Positions 5,133 through 14,024 of a stretch of DNA of 14,387 bases are shown here, piece after piece (position 1 is the first letter of the stretch; the number at the start of each line of letters is the position of its first letter). Under the pieces are notes generated by a model that worked only from the letters and a program-made list of their open reading frames with translations, was not told the DNA's origin and made no database searches. Position numbers and translations under genes: made by a program. The stretch comes from JACCXJ01 sp052387115 (GTDB lineage: Bacteria; Pseudomonadota; Gammaproteobacteria; JACCXJ01): contig JBQTJM010000007.1 in assembly GCA_052387115.1 (NCBI GenBank), positions 1-14,387 on the forward strand, read 5' to 3'.

Positions 5133-5179
5133 CAAAGGCATGCAGGCGGCGGCGTACAGCGTCCGCTCTTTCGTCGGAC

Positions 5180-6061
5180 ATGGCCCCTGAGCGCGGCCGT
5201 GCCGGCTATGGGTTCGTCGCCCCGGCACTTTTCGTCATCCTGGTGTTCTTCTTCATTCCGCTCACAGGGGCCTTGCTGCTCGGCTTCACCGACTTCGATA
5301 TCTACGCCCTCGGGGACCTCGCTAATTTACGCTTCATCGGGATTGACAACTATACCCGGCTCGCACGCGACCCGCTGTTCTGGAAGGCACTCGGAAACAC
5401 GATCGTGTTCGTGGTGAGTGCGGGGCCGCTCACCGTCCTTCCAGCCCTGGGTCTGGCGCTCTTGCTCCATGCACGACTCACGCGATTCAAGGGTTTCTTC
5501 CGCACCGCACTATTCTTGCCGGTCGTGACCACACTGGTCGCCGTGGCGGTGGTGTGGCGTTATCTCTATCACCCGCAGTACGGGCCCATGGCCGCTGTGC
5601 TCGGCGTATTCGGGGTCGAACCTATCGACTGGCTGGGCGATCCCCATTGGGCATTGCCGGCCATCATCCTCATGGCGGTATGGAAGAACTTCGGTTACAG
5701 CATGGTGGTGTTCCTCGCCGGTCTGCACGCCATACCGGGACAGCTCTACGAGGCGGCGCGCATCGACGGGGCCAACGCCTGGCAGCAGTTTCGGCACGTC
5801 ACCCTGCCCTTACTCGCGCCGACCACACTGTTCGTCACGGTTCTGACCTTGGTAGGCTATTTGCAACTGTTCGCCGAGCCCTACGTCATGACGCAGGGGG
5901 GGCCATCGCAGAGCACCTTGAGTGTCGTCTTGCTCATGTATGAAGAAGGTTTCCGGTGGTGGAACATGGGCTACGCGGCGGCCGTGGCCTTCCTGCTGTT
6001 CGGCGTCATCGTGGCCGCGGGGGTTGTGTTGCGCCGCGTGCAGAAAAGGTGGGTCCCCTGA
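5180..6061 (+). CDS. sugar ABC transporter permease, MalF/UgpA type
   Basis: A 293-residue inner-membrane permease subunit of a carbohydrate ABC importer (CUT1 type). Six spans are readable, the first at about residues 10-32 (YGFVAPALFVILVFFFIPL). The cytoplasmic EAA loop that docks the ATPase starts at residue 191 (EAARIDGANAWQQF), followed by HVTLPLLAP. The family's YVMTQGGP motif is present before the last span. ATG 5180 gives the usual short N-terminus, although no good RBS is visible. It is the first gene of a four-gene operon and overlaps the second permease by 13 nt. No promoter was found in the 60 nt upstream, which come from the integron/SDR scar, so the original operon front (often the binding protein) may be lost. 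Confidence 0.92.
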   Translation: MAPERGRAGYGFVAPALFVILVFFFIPLTGALLLGFTDFDIYALGDLANLRFIGIDNYTRLARDPLFWKALGNTIVFVVSAGPLTVLPALGLALLLHARLTRFKGFFRTALFLPVVTTLVAVAVVWRYLYHPQYGPMAAVLGVFGVEPIDWLGDPHWALPAIILMAVWKNFGYSMVVFLAGLHAIPGQLYEAARIDGANAWQQFRHVTLPLLAPTTLFVTVLTLVGYLQLFAEPYVMTQGGPSQSTLSVVLLMYEEGFRWWNMGYAAAVAFLLFGVIVAAGVVLRRVQKRWVP

Positions 6062-6888
6062 GCGCCCCTCCAAAAACGCTTGGAACCCTGGGGATCCATC
6101 TGCTCCTCGTCGCTGCCGTCTGCCTCACGCTATTTCCACTCGCGTGGATGGTCATGGCCTCCGTGATGCCGGCCGGCGAGGCCAGCGCCTATCCCATGCG
6201 CTGGCTGCCGAGCGCGCTGAGCCTGGAACATTACAGGGCACTGTTTTCACGCCTCGAGGTCGTGCGCTATATCGCGAACAGTGCGCTCATCGCCGGCGCG
6301 GTGACGTTGATCTCCCTCGTGGTGAACTCGATGGCCGGCTATGCCTTCGCGAAGCTATCTTTTCCCGGACGCGAGCGCGTATTCCGGGGCTTGGTGGCGA
6401 CCTTGGTGGTGCCGGGCCAGGTAACGATGCTGCCACTCTTCATGCTGTTAAAATATCTCGGGCTAATCAATAGCTTCTGGGGCGTGATCGTCCCCGGCAT
6501 GGCGAGCGTGTTCGGGATCTTCCTGTTTCGCCAGTATGCCCTGTCGATCCCCGATAGCCTGCTGGATGCGGCGCGCATCGACGGGGCCGGGGAATGGCGC
6601 ATCTACCGCTCCATCGTGCTGCCGCTCTGCAAGCCGATCCTATTGACGCTCGCGGTGTTCACTTTCATGGGGACTTGGAACGATTTCATGTGGCCGCTGG
6701 TGGTCTTGACCGACAGCCGGCTGCACACCCTCCCGGTGGCGCTCGCCAACCTCTCGGGCGAGCATGTGCAGGACACCGAGCTGATGATGGCCGGTGCGCT
6801 CCTGACGGTGCTGCCGGTCATCGTGCTGTACGCGTTGCTGCAGCGCTACTACATCGAGGGGATCATGGTAGGCAGTATCAAGGGTTGA
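6049..6888 (+). CDS. sugar ABC transporter permease, MalG/UgpE type
   Basis: The partner permease, 279 residues, with six spans, the first at about 15-37 (LLLVAAVCLTLFPLAWMVMA). The EAA loop appears as DAARIDGAGEWRIYR from residue 173, followed by SIVLPLCKP. The conserved FTFMGTWNDFMWPLVVL and the C-terminal YIEGIMVGSIKG are typical of MalG-type proteins. No ATG is available near the start. GTG 6049 is chosen because it restores the usual N-terminal length and overlaps the first permease by 13 nt. CTG 6058 after AGGTGG is a less likely alternative. The discoidin-domain gene starts 11 nt after the stop. The pair would need an ATPase encoded elsewhere. Confidence 0.92.
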   Translation: MGPLSAPPKTLGTLGIHLLLVAAVCLTLFPLAWMVMASVMPAGEASAYPMRWLPSALSLEHYRALFSRLEVVRYIANSALIAGAVTLISLVVNSMAGYAFAKLSFPGRERVFRGLVATLVVPGQVTMLPLFMLLKYLGLINSFWGVIVPGMASVFGIFLFRQYALSIPDSLLDAARIDGAGEWRIYRSIVLPLCKPILLTLAVFTFMGTWNDFMWPLVVLTDSRLHTLPVALANLSGEHVQDTELMMAGALLTVLPVIVLYALLQRYYIEGIMVGSIKG

Positions 6889-6899
6889 GAGGGTACGAG

Positions 6900-9800
6900 A
6901 TGGCATCGACCGTTGTTTGGGAGACGCTCTGCAGGGACGCGCGCCTGCGGCGGGCGAGGTCGGCTAAGGCCATGATTATCATGTATGCCGCCCTGGCCCT
7001 GACCAGCCGGCACGCGTCTGGCGCCGTGATCGATGACTTCGAGACGGCGGGCCTTTGGAAAGCGAAGCCCGCCGAAGGGGTCGAGTTGGACATCGCCCAC
7101 GATCAGGGACGCACGGGGATGGCCATGCGGCTCGATTTCGATTTCCACGGCGGCGGGGGTTTCGTGATCGCCCGGCGCGATGTGGCGCTCAAGCTCCCGG
7201 CGAACTACGAGTTCACCTTCCAGATCCGCGGGGAGGCGCCGGTCAACGACATCGAGTTCAAGCTCATCGATCGCTCGGGCCAGAGCGTGTGGTGGCGCAA
7301 GGAAAGAGAAGTGACCTTCCCCGCCGAGTGGCAGAATAGGTCGATCAAGAAGCGCCATATCGAGTTCGCCTGGGGACCGGCCGGCGGCGGCGAGGTGCGG
7401 GAGCTGTCGGCGATCGAGATCGCGATCACGGCAGGCAGCGGGGGGAAGGGCTCGCTGTGGATCGATGACCTCACCCTGGAGGAACGCAAGCCACAGGGAC
7501 CGGAGCAGCCGGCGCCGCTGGTGCGCGCTTCCACCACGGCACCCGGCTACGAAGCCGAATGGGTGCTGGATAACCATCAGGGGACGAGCTGGCGCAGTGG
7601 TGCCGTCGCCGAGGACCAGTGGCTCCTCTGCGACTTCGGAGACCTGCGGGAGTACGGTGGGCTGGTGGTCGACTGGGAAGCCGAGGACTATGCGGTGGCC
7701 TACGAGGTCCAGGCGTCCGATGATGGAGAACACTGGCGGGGGGTCTACCACGTCGAAGACGGCAACGGCGGGCGCGATTTCGTTTCGCTCCCGGACGCGG
7801 AGTCCCGTTACCTGCGGCTGTGGCTCACCAAGAGCAGCCGCGACCAGGGCTACGGGATCAAGGACATCGCCATCAAACCGTACGAATTCTCGCTATCGCC
7901 CAACCACTTCTTCGCCGCGATCGCGGCCGAGGGGGCCAAGGGCCAGTACCCGAAATACCTGAGCGGTCAGCAGTCCTACTGGACCGTCGCGGGGGTGCGG
8001 GCGGACGAGAAGGAGGCCCTCATCAACGAAGAAGGTCTGGTCGAGGTGGACCGCAAGGGCTTTTCGATCGAGCCGTTCCTCTACGAGGGCGGACAGCTCG
8101 TCACCTGGAACGACGTACAGTCGGAGCAGGCGCTGGCAGACCGTTATCTGCCGATCCCCTCGGTGACCTGGGCCTATGCGGGCTTGAAGCTCGAGGTCAC
8201 GGCGCTCGCGGCCGGGAAGGCCGGCGAGTCCAGCCTCTACCTCCGCTACGCCCTGCGGAACGACTCGGCGCTCGAACGCCACGGTAGCCTGTTCCTGGCG
8301 TTACGCCCCTTCCAGGTGCTTCCGCCGTGGCAATCCCTCAATCTTTTGGGGGGGGTGAGCCACATCCGGGACCTCGCCTACGACGGTAACACCGTGTCGA
8401 TTGACGACCGCAAGCGGGTCTATCCCCTGGTGAAACCGGAACGTTTCGGGGCCGCGAGCTTCGCGCAGGGCTCCATTACTGATTATTTGAGGACCGGCCA
8501 CTTGCCGGACAAGACCGCCGTGAGCGACGCGCTCGGTTACGCCTCGGGGGCCCTGGAGTATCGATTCGATCTCCCGCCCGGGGCCGAACACGAGGTGTTC
8601 CTGGCCGTACCGTTTCACCAGGCATCAAAGCCGCCCCCGGTGAATCTGCCCGCCGGCGACGCCCGGGCCCTGTGGGACGAGACTTATTCGGCGGTACGCA
8701 AGGACTGGGAGAACGTCTTGAACCGGGTCGAGCTGCGGCTTCCGCAAGGCGCACGGAAGATCACCGACAGCCTGCGTTCTACGCTCGCGTATATCTTGAT
8801 CAATCAGGATGGTCCGCGTCTCCAGCCCGGGTCCCGTACCTACGAGCGCTCCTGGATCCGCGACGGGTCGCTCACCTCGGCTGCGCTGCTCGGCATGGGC
8901 CACACCGACGAGGCGCGCGATTTCATCCGCTGGTATGCACAGTACCAGTATGGCGATGGAAAGGTCCCGTGCTGTGTCGATGGGCGCGGCGCCGATCCGA
9001 TCCCCGAAAACGACAGCAACGGCCAGTGGATCTATCTGATCATGGAGCACTACCGTTACACGCGCGATGTCGGTTTCCTCATCGAGATGTGGCCGCAGGT
9101 GGTGAAGGCCGTCGATTACATCGAGTACCTGCGCAGCCAGCGCATCACCGAGGACTTCAAGAGCGCGGACAAGCGCGTCTACTATGGACTGGTCCCGGAG
9201 TCCATCAGCCACGAGGGCTACTCCGCGCGGGCCGTGCATTCCTATTGGGACAATTTCTTCGTCCTGCGCGGCCTCAAGGACGCGGCGAGCCTCGCGGCTA
9301 TCCTGGGCGAGGATGCCTACGCAGAGACCGTGACGGCCTCCCGCGATGCCTTCGAAGACCACCTTTACGCCTCACTCGACGGCAGCATCTCGATGCACCG
9401 GATCGATTACATCCCCGGTGCGGTCGAGCTCGGGGACTTCGATGTCACGGCGACCTCCATCGGCGTCGATCCCCTGGGCGATCTGGGCCGGTTACCGCAA
9501 CCGGCACTCGCGCGCACCTTCGATCGCTACTTTGACCTTTTCGACCAGAGGAGGCGCGGGGAGGGCGTCTTTGAGAACTACACCCCGTATGAATGGCGCA
9601 TCCTGGGGGCGCTCCTGCACATGGGCCAGAAGGAGCGCGGTCACGAGCTTTTGCAGTTCTTCCTGGAGGATCAGCGCCCGGCGGCCTGGAACCATTGGGC
9701 CGAGATCGTGTGGCGCGACCGCGATGCCCCGCGCTTCATCGGCGATATGCCGCACACCTGGGTGGGGGCGGAGTACATCCGCGCGGTGCGCAGTATGTTC

Positions 9801-10124
9801 GTCTTCGAGCGTGAGTCCGATCAGGCCCTGGTGATCGGCGCAGGCCTGATCGGCGATTGGGTGAAAAACGAGGAGGGGGTGGCGGTCCGCAGGCTCCCCA
9901 CCTATTACGGGACGCTCAATTACAGCGCCCGAGCGCTGGGCGAAAATGGGCTCGCGATCCGTATGTCGGGGGATGTGGTCGTTCCCCCCGGCAAGATCGT
10001 GATCCGGTCCCCCATTCCCACGCCCATCAAGGGTGTCACCGTCAACGGCAAGGCCATCGAGACCTTTGCGGGAGACGAGGCGGTGATCGGCGAGTTCCCT
10101 GCGTACGTGGTGCTGCATTATTGA
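6900..10124 (+). CDS. exported discoidin-domain protein with (alpha/alpha)6-barrel putative glycosidase domain
   Basis: A 1074-residue protein. Residues 1-41 look like a signal peptide (basic RLRRARSAK, hydrophobic AMIIMYAALAL, small residues ASGA at the cleavage region). Met25 (6972) is an alternative start. Residues about 42-195 form a beta-sandwich resembling CBM11/CIA30-type carbohydrate-binding domains (VIDDFE ... GSLWIDDLTLEE). Residues about 205-328 are discoidin (F5/8 type C)-like (YEAEWVLDN, WLLCDFGD, YEVQASDDGEHW, RYLRLWL). A large sandwich follows, then from about 620 a helical barrel with RSWIRDGS (650-657), PENDSNGQWIYLIMEHYR (acidic residues about 703-705), PESISHEGYSARAVHSYWDN, and DMPHTWVGAEYIRAVRSMF. 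RSWIRD resembles active-site loops of inverting six-hairpin glycosidases. I cannot assign a CAZy family. Its operon position suggests that it trims a glucan outside the cytoplasm for the adjacent permeases. Confidence 0.8.
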   Translation: MASTVVWETLCRDARLRRARSAKAMIIMYAALALTSRHASGAVIDDFETAGLWKAKPAEGVELDIAHDQGRTGMAMRLDFDFHGGGGFVIARRDVALKLPANYEFTFQIRGEAPVNDIEFKLIDRSGQSVWWRKEREVTFPAEWQNRSIKKRHIEFAWGPAGGGEVRELSAIEIAITAGSGGKGSLWIDDLTLEERKPQGPEQPAPLVRASTTAPGYEAEWVLDNHQGTSWRSGAVAEDQWLLCDFGDLREYGGLVVDWEAEDYAVAYEVQASDDGEHWRGVYHVEDGNGGRDFVSLPDAESRYLRLWLTKSSRDQGYGIKDIAIKPYEFSLSPNHFFAAIAAEGAKGQYPKYLSGQQSYWTVAGVRADEKEALINEEGLVEVDRKGFSIEPFLYEGGQLVTWNDVQSEQALADRYLPIPSVTWAYAGLKLEVTALAAGKAGESSLYLRYALRNDSALERHGSLFLALRPFQVLPPWQSLNLLGGVSHIRDLAYDGNTVSIDDRKRVYPLVKPERFGAASFAQGSITDYLRTGHLPDKTAVSDALGYASGALEYRFDLPPGAEHEVFLAVPFHQASKPPPVNLPAGDARALWDETYSAVRKDWENVLNRVELRLPQGARKITDSLRSTLAYILINQDGPRLQPGSRTYERSWIRDGSLTSAALLGMGHTDEARDFIRWYAQYQYGDGKVPCCVDGRGADPIPENDSNGQWIYLIMEHYRYTRDVGFLIEMWPQVVKAVDYIEYLRSQRITEDFKSADKRVYYGLVPESISHEGYSARAVHSYWDNFFVLRGLKDAASLAAILGEDAYAETVTASRDAFEDHLYASLDGSISMHRIDYIPGAVELGDFDVTATSIGVDPLGDLGRLPQPALARTFDRYFDLFDQRRRGEGVFENYTPYEWRILGALLHMGQKERGHELLQFFLEDQRPAAWNHWAEIVWRDRDAPRFIGDMPHTWVGAEYIRAVRSMFVFERESDQALVIGAGLIGDWVKNEEGVAVRRLPTYYGTLNYSARALGENGLAIRMSGDVVVPPGKIVIRSPIPTPIKGVTVNGKAIETFAGDEAVIGEFPAYVVLHY

Positions 10125-13100
10125 GCCGCGGGTCCTTGCACCGCCTTTCAAACGGGCGTTACACGGCGGCCCTCGACAAAGCCGGCAGCGGTTATTCCGC
10201 GCTCGGCGAGATCGCGTTGACGCGCTGGTGCGCCGACCCGATCGAGGACCGCGAGGGGTTCTTCGTCTACCTGCGCGATCGAGATTCCGGCGGGTATTGG
10301 TCGGCGGGATTTCAGCCGGCGGGGCGAAGGCCGGAGCGCTACGCGGTGACTCGCGGCGCGGGCTCATTCGAGATCGAACGCATCGACCAGGGGATCGAGA
10401 CGAGCTTTGCGGTCCGGGTCGCACCGAACGAGGACTTGGAGCTGCGCCGCTGCACGGTCCAGAACGATGCTCCGGTCCCTCGGCGCATCGAGGTCACGAG
10501 CTATGCCGAGGTGGTGCTCGCGCCGCAGTCTGTGGATGCCGCACACCCGGCCTTCTCCAAGCTCTTCGTGGAAACCGAAGAGGTGCCCGGGCAGCGGGCC
10601 CTGGTGGCGAGGCGGCGTCCCCGCAGCGCTGGCGAGGAACCCCTGTGGCTCGTCCATTGGCTCGCGCTCGAGGACCTCGAAACAGGGGCGGACCTCGAAA
10701 CAGGCGCCGTCGAGCACGAGACCGATCGCATGCGCTTCATCGGTCGCGGTCGGAGCGTAGCCCGCCCGCGCGCCCTCACGGAGCGCACACTGCTCTCGGG
10801 GACGGCCGGCGCGGTGCTCGATGCCATCGTGAGCCTGCGTATCATGCTAGACCTCCCGCCCGGGACACAGCAGACCGTGTGCTTCGGTCTGGGCGCTGCC
10901 CCGACGCGCGAGACCGCGCTCGAATGGGCGGCTCGCTATGGCAGGTTGCGGTCGATCGATCCGCTCTTCGAGCCCGCCACAGAGCCCTCCTGCGCGCGCT
11001 CGATCGCCCATTTTTCTCTGCCGGCCGCGCCCGATCGGTACCGACCGGCCGGTGACACGACGCCTCCACCCGGTGGGTCTCCCATTTCACAGGAGGAACT
11101 GCTCTTCGACAACGGTTACGGGGGTTTCACCCCGGATGGCCGGGAGTATGTCATCCGCGTCACGCCTTCGCAGAGACCGCCGCTGCCCTGGGTCCATATC
11201 ATCGCCAACGAGCGCTTCGGGTTCCTGGTCTCCGAGTCGGGAGCCGGCTTCACGTGGGCCGGCAACAGCCGCGAGAACCGCCTGACGCCCTGGTACAACG
11301 ATCCGGTCTGCGATCCCTGCGGCGAGGCGTTTTATATCCGGGATGAGGAACGAGGCATCTTCTGGTCACCCCTGCCCGCTCCCGCGGGAGGGGATGCGCC
11401 CTATCGGGTGCGCTATGGATTCGGCTACTGCCGGGTGCTGCACAGCCGCGAGGGGCTCTCCCAGGAGGTCTTGCAGCTGGTCCCGCGCCGCGATGCGATC
11501 AAACTGACCCGTGTCCTTTTGCGCAACACCGGTAGCACGCGCCGGCGCCTGTCGCTCTATGCCTATGCGCGTCTGGTCCTGGGTGGGCTGCCGCGGGATA
11601 CGGCCGAATTCATCGCCACCTACCACGACGCGAAAGCGGGCATCTCGTTCGCCGTGAACCCGAAGAACCGACAAGACTTCGCCGAGCGCTTGGCCTTCGC
11701 CGCGGTCGCGGCGCCCCAGGGCGCGCCGCGCTATTTTACCGCCGACCGGCAGTCTTTCATCGGACCCTACGGGAGCCCGGCCGGCCCACAGGCGCTCTGT
11801 CGTTCCGAGACACTCGACGGGCGTGCGGGGCCCGACCCCTGCTTTGCCTGGCAGATCGTTGTCGCGCTCGAACCGGGCGAGGAGGTGAGCTGCGTGTTTC
11901 TCCTCGGAGAAGCGGGCGGCGAGGACGAGGCGCGGTCGCTCGTGGCCCGTTATCGAGACGAAGGGGCCCTCGACCGATCCCTCGAAGAGGTGAGCGCGTA
12001 CTGGCGGGATATCCACGATGGCCTCACGGTGCAAACGCCTTCTCCGGCGCTGGACATCCTGCAGAACGGCTGGCTCGTCTATCAGAATCTCACCGGCCGG
12101 TTGTGGGCGCGCTCGGCCTTCTACCAGTCAGGCGGGGCGTTCGGGTTTCGCGACCAACTCCAGGACGCCGCGGCGCTGGTTTATCTTCTGCCGGAACTCA
12201 CCCGCACCCAGGTACTCCTGCATGCCGCCCATCAGTTTTCCGAGGGCGATGTCCTGCATTGGTGGCACCCTCCCGCAGGCCGCGGGATCCGCACGCGTTT
12301 TTCCGACGATCTCCTGTGGCTACCCTATCTCACGGCGTTCTATGTAGAAACCACCGGGGATCGCGCGGTGCTCGACGAGCCCGTGCGGTTCCTCGCCGCA
12401 ACCGCGCTCGATCCCGGAGAGGACGAGGTGCTTCTCCTGCCCGAGGATCACGGCGAGAAGGCGAGCCTCTACGAGCATTGCTGTCGGGCGCTGGAGCGCA
12501 GTCTGACGCGCGGTGTGCACGGGCTGCCGCTCATGGGGAGCGGCGACTGGAACGACGGCATGAACCGTGTGGGCCGCGGCGGGCAGGGCGAGAGCGTGTG
12601 GCTCGGGTTCTTCCTCTACCGGGCGCTCCAGGATTTCATCCCCTATTGCGCCGAGCGCGGCGACGGCGAGCGCCTTGCGCGTTATCGGGACTACGCAACA
12701 GGGCTGGTGCAGGCGCTCGAAGACGGCGGCTGGGACGGGGCTTGGTATCGTCGGGCCTATTATGATGACGGCACCGCGCTCGGCTCGGCGGAGAGCGACG
12801 AATGCCGCATCGATGCCCTGGCCCAGGCCTGGGCCGCGATCTCCGGCGCGGCATCGTCCGAGCGGCGAGCGCAGGCCTTGGACGCCGTCGAGCGCTATCT
12901 CGTGTCGGAGCCCGACGGGCTCATTCGTCTCCTCACGCCACCTTTCGATAAGACGACACACGACCCAGGCTATATCAAGGGCTATGTCCCCGGTGTGCGG
13001 GAAAACGGCGGCCAGTACACGCATGCGGCGCTGTGGGTGATCAAGGCCCTGGCCGAATCCGGTCGATCCGAACGCGCCACGCGACTGCTCGAGATGCTGA

Positions 13101-13528
13101 ACCCCATCCACCACGCGCGCACGCCGGCCGAGGTCGCGGTGTACCAGGTCGAGCCCTATGTGGTCGCGGCGGATGTCTACGGCACGGACCCTCATGTAGG
13201 CCGCGGCGGGTGGACCTGGTATACGGGCTCGGCGGGCTGGTTTTACCGCGTGGCGCTCGAATCGATCCTGGGCTTTTCCGTGGCGGACGGTGGGACCTTG
13301 GTGCTCGAGCCGCGCATCCCCGCGAGCTGGCCCGGATTCACCTTGCGCTACCGTCTCCCCGACCGCGTCACCTGCTACCATATCACGGTAGTGAATGAAG
13401 CCGGCGCACAGGGGATCGTGGCGACCGCGACACTCGATGGCGCGGCGCTGATCCCCGAGCCGGGAAGACTGCGCGTTCCCCTGGTGAGCGACGGGGTTCG
13501 GCACGAGCTGCGCGTCAGCCTGCGCTGA
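10121..13528 (+). CDS. GH94 family glycoside phosphorylase, 1,2-beta-oligoglucan phosphorylase-like
   Basis: A 1135-residue enzyme without signal peptide or membrane span. TTG 10121 is the preferred start because it overlaps the upstream stop (TTGA) and gives SRGSLHRLSNGRYTA, the normal opening of the first beta-sandwich. The second sandwich begins near 325 (ELLFDNGYGGFTPDGREYVI, NSRENRLTPWYNDPV). The barrel starts near 647 (WARSAFYQSGGAFGFRDQLQ), with the catalytic Asp812 in GDWNDGMN, then PGVRENGGQYTHAALW and YTGSAGWFYRVALESILGF. Size and layout match the C-terminal half of cyclic beta-1,2-glucan synthase (NdvB) and the stand-alone 1,2-beta-oligoglucan phosphorylases. It lacks the NdvB membrane glycosyltransferase. 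It likely acts in the cytoplasm, releasing glucose 1-phosphate from imported oligosaccharides. Family is secure; the beta-1,2 specificity is inferred. Confidence 0.88.
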   Translation: MSRGSLHRLSNGRYTAALDKAGSGYSALGEIALTRWCADPIEDREGFFVYLRDRDSGGYWSAGFQPAGRRPERYAVTRGAGSFEIERIDQGIETSFAVRVAPNEDLELRRCTVQNDAPVPRRIEVTSYAEVVLAPQSVDAAHPAFSKLFVETEEVPGQRALVARRRPRSAGEEPLWLVHWLALEDLETGADLETGAVEHETDRMRFIGRGRSVARPRALTERTLLSGTAGAVLDAIVSLRIMLDLPPGTQQTVCFGLGAAPTRETALEWAARYGRLRSIDPLFEPATEPSCARSIAHFSLPAAPDRYRPAGDTTPPPGGSPISQEELLFDNGYGGFTPDGREYVIRVTPSQRPPLPWVHIIANERFGFLVSESGAGFTWAGNSRENRLTPWYNDPVCDPCGEAFYIRDEERGIFWSPLPAPAGGDAPYRVRYGFGYCRVLHSREGLSQEVLQLVPRRDAIKLTRVLLRNTGSTRRRLSLYAYARLVLGGLPRDTAEFIATYHDAKAGISFAVNPKNRQDFAERLAFAAVAAPQGAPRYFTADRQSFIGPYGSPAGPQALCRSETLDGRAGPDPCFAWQIVVALEPGEEVSCVFLLGEAGGEDEARSLVARYRDEGALDRSLEEVSAYWRDIHDGLTVQTPSPALDILQNGWLVYQNLTGRLWARSAFYQSGGAFGFRDQLQDAAALVYLLPELTRTQVLLHAAHQFSEGDVLHWWHPPAGRGIRTRFSDDLLWLPYLTAFYVETTGDRAVLDEPVRFLAATALDPGEDEVLLLPEDHGEKASLYEHCCRALERSLTRGVHGLPLMGSGDWNDGMNRVGRGGQGESVWLGFFLYRALQDFIPYCAERGDGERLARYRDYATGLVQALEDGGWDGAWYRRAYYDDGTALGSAESDECRIDALAQAWAAISGAASSERRAQALDAVERYLVSEPDGLIRLLTPPFDKTTHDPGYIKGYVPGVRENGGQYTHAALWVIKALAESGRSERATRLLEMLNPIHHARTPAEVAVYQVEPYVVAADVYGTDPHVGRGGWTWYTGSAGWFYRVALESILGFSVADGGTLVLEPRIPASWPGFTLRYRLPDRVTCYHITVVNEAGAQGIVATATLDGAALIPEPGRLRVPLVSDGVRHELRVSLR
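10673..10708 (+). repeat. in-frame 18-bp tandem duplication inside the GH94 gene
   Basis: GACCTCGAAACAGGGGCG is followed at once by GACCTCGAAACAGGCGCC, with two mismatches near the 3' ends. It is in frame and gives DLETGA twice at about residues 185-196, in a loop of the N-terminal sandwich domain. It looks like replication slippage with no effect on the frame. Confidence 0.9.
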
Positions 13529-13578
13529 TCGAGAGGATGCACGGTCGGGGAGATAGGAAAACAGGACAGTTAGAGGAC

Positions 13579-13947
13579 ATGGCCAGCAAGGTCTACTACA
13601 ACAGTGCATGCCCTGTTTGCAATGCGGGCATCCAGGATCAGCGCCAGCGCATGGAGGCATGTGGCATTGAGGACATCGAGTGGGTCGATGTGCACACCAA
13701 TCCCGAGGCGGTGTCGGAGGTCGGTGCTTCGTTAGAGCAAGTTCGGGAGCGGTTGCACGTCCAAGACTCGGAGGGCCAGATCAACGTTGGAGCGGACGCA
13801 TTCACGTGCTTGTGGTCACAAACGCGCGGCCAGCGTTGGCTTGCGAAACTGTTGCGGTTACCCGTGCTCAAGCAACTTACGCACTCGGCGTACAACCTCT
13901 TTGCCCGACTCCTTTACCGCTGGAACCGCACCAAGGGGCGCTGGTAA
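13579..13947 (+). CDS. DCC family (DUF393) thiol-disulfide oxidoreductase-like protein
   Basis: A 122-residue protein beginning MASKVYYNSACPVCNAGI, with a thioredoxin-like CxxC at Cys11 and Cys14 at the end of the first strand, as in DUF393/DCC proteins. The end of the protein (WLAKLLRLPVLKQLTHSAYN, LFARLLYRWNR) matches the family's C-terminal helical region. ATG 13579 gives the family-typical start. An in-frame ATG at 13537 would add 14 residues and is less likely. AGAGGA lies immediately upstream, rather close. It is 50 nt after the GH94 stop and may be read from the same transcript, but nothing links it functionally to sugar use. The substrate is unknown. Confidence 0.85.
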   Translation: MASKVYYNSACPVCNAGIQDQRQRMEACGIEDIEWVDVHTNPEAVSEVGASLEQVRERLHVQDSEGQINVGADAFTCLWSQTRGQRWLAKLLRLPVLKQLTHSAYNLFARLLYRWNRTKGRW

Positions 13948-14024
13948 TGGATTTCTCACGACTGGCCGTGGAGGCCGCCGAGGCGCCGGTCTGGCGGCAC
14001 TCCACCAGCGCGAAACGTAAAGCC

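Noticed and set aside
8625..9362. Long minus-strand ORFs opposite the discoidin/glycosidase and GH94 genes, including 12320-13660
   Set aside because: They are antisense shadows of high-GC coding sequence. The plus-strand frames have clear domains and motifs.
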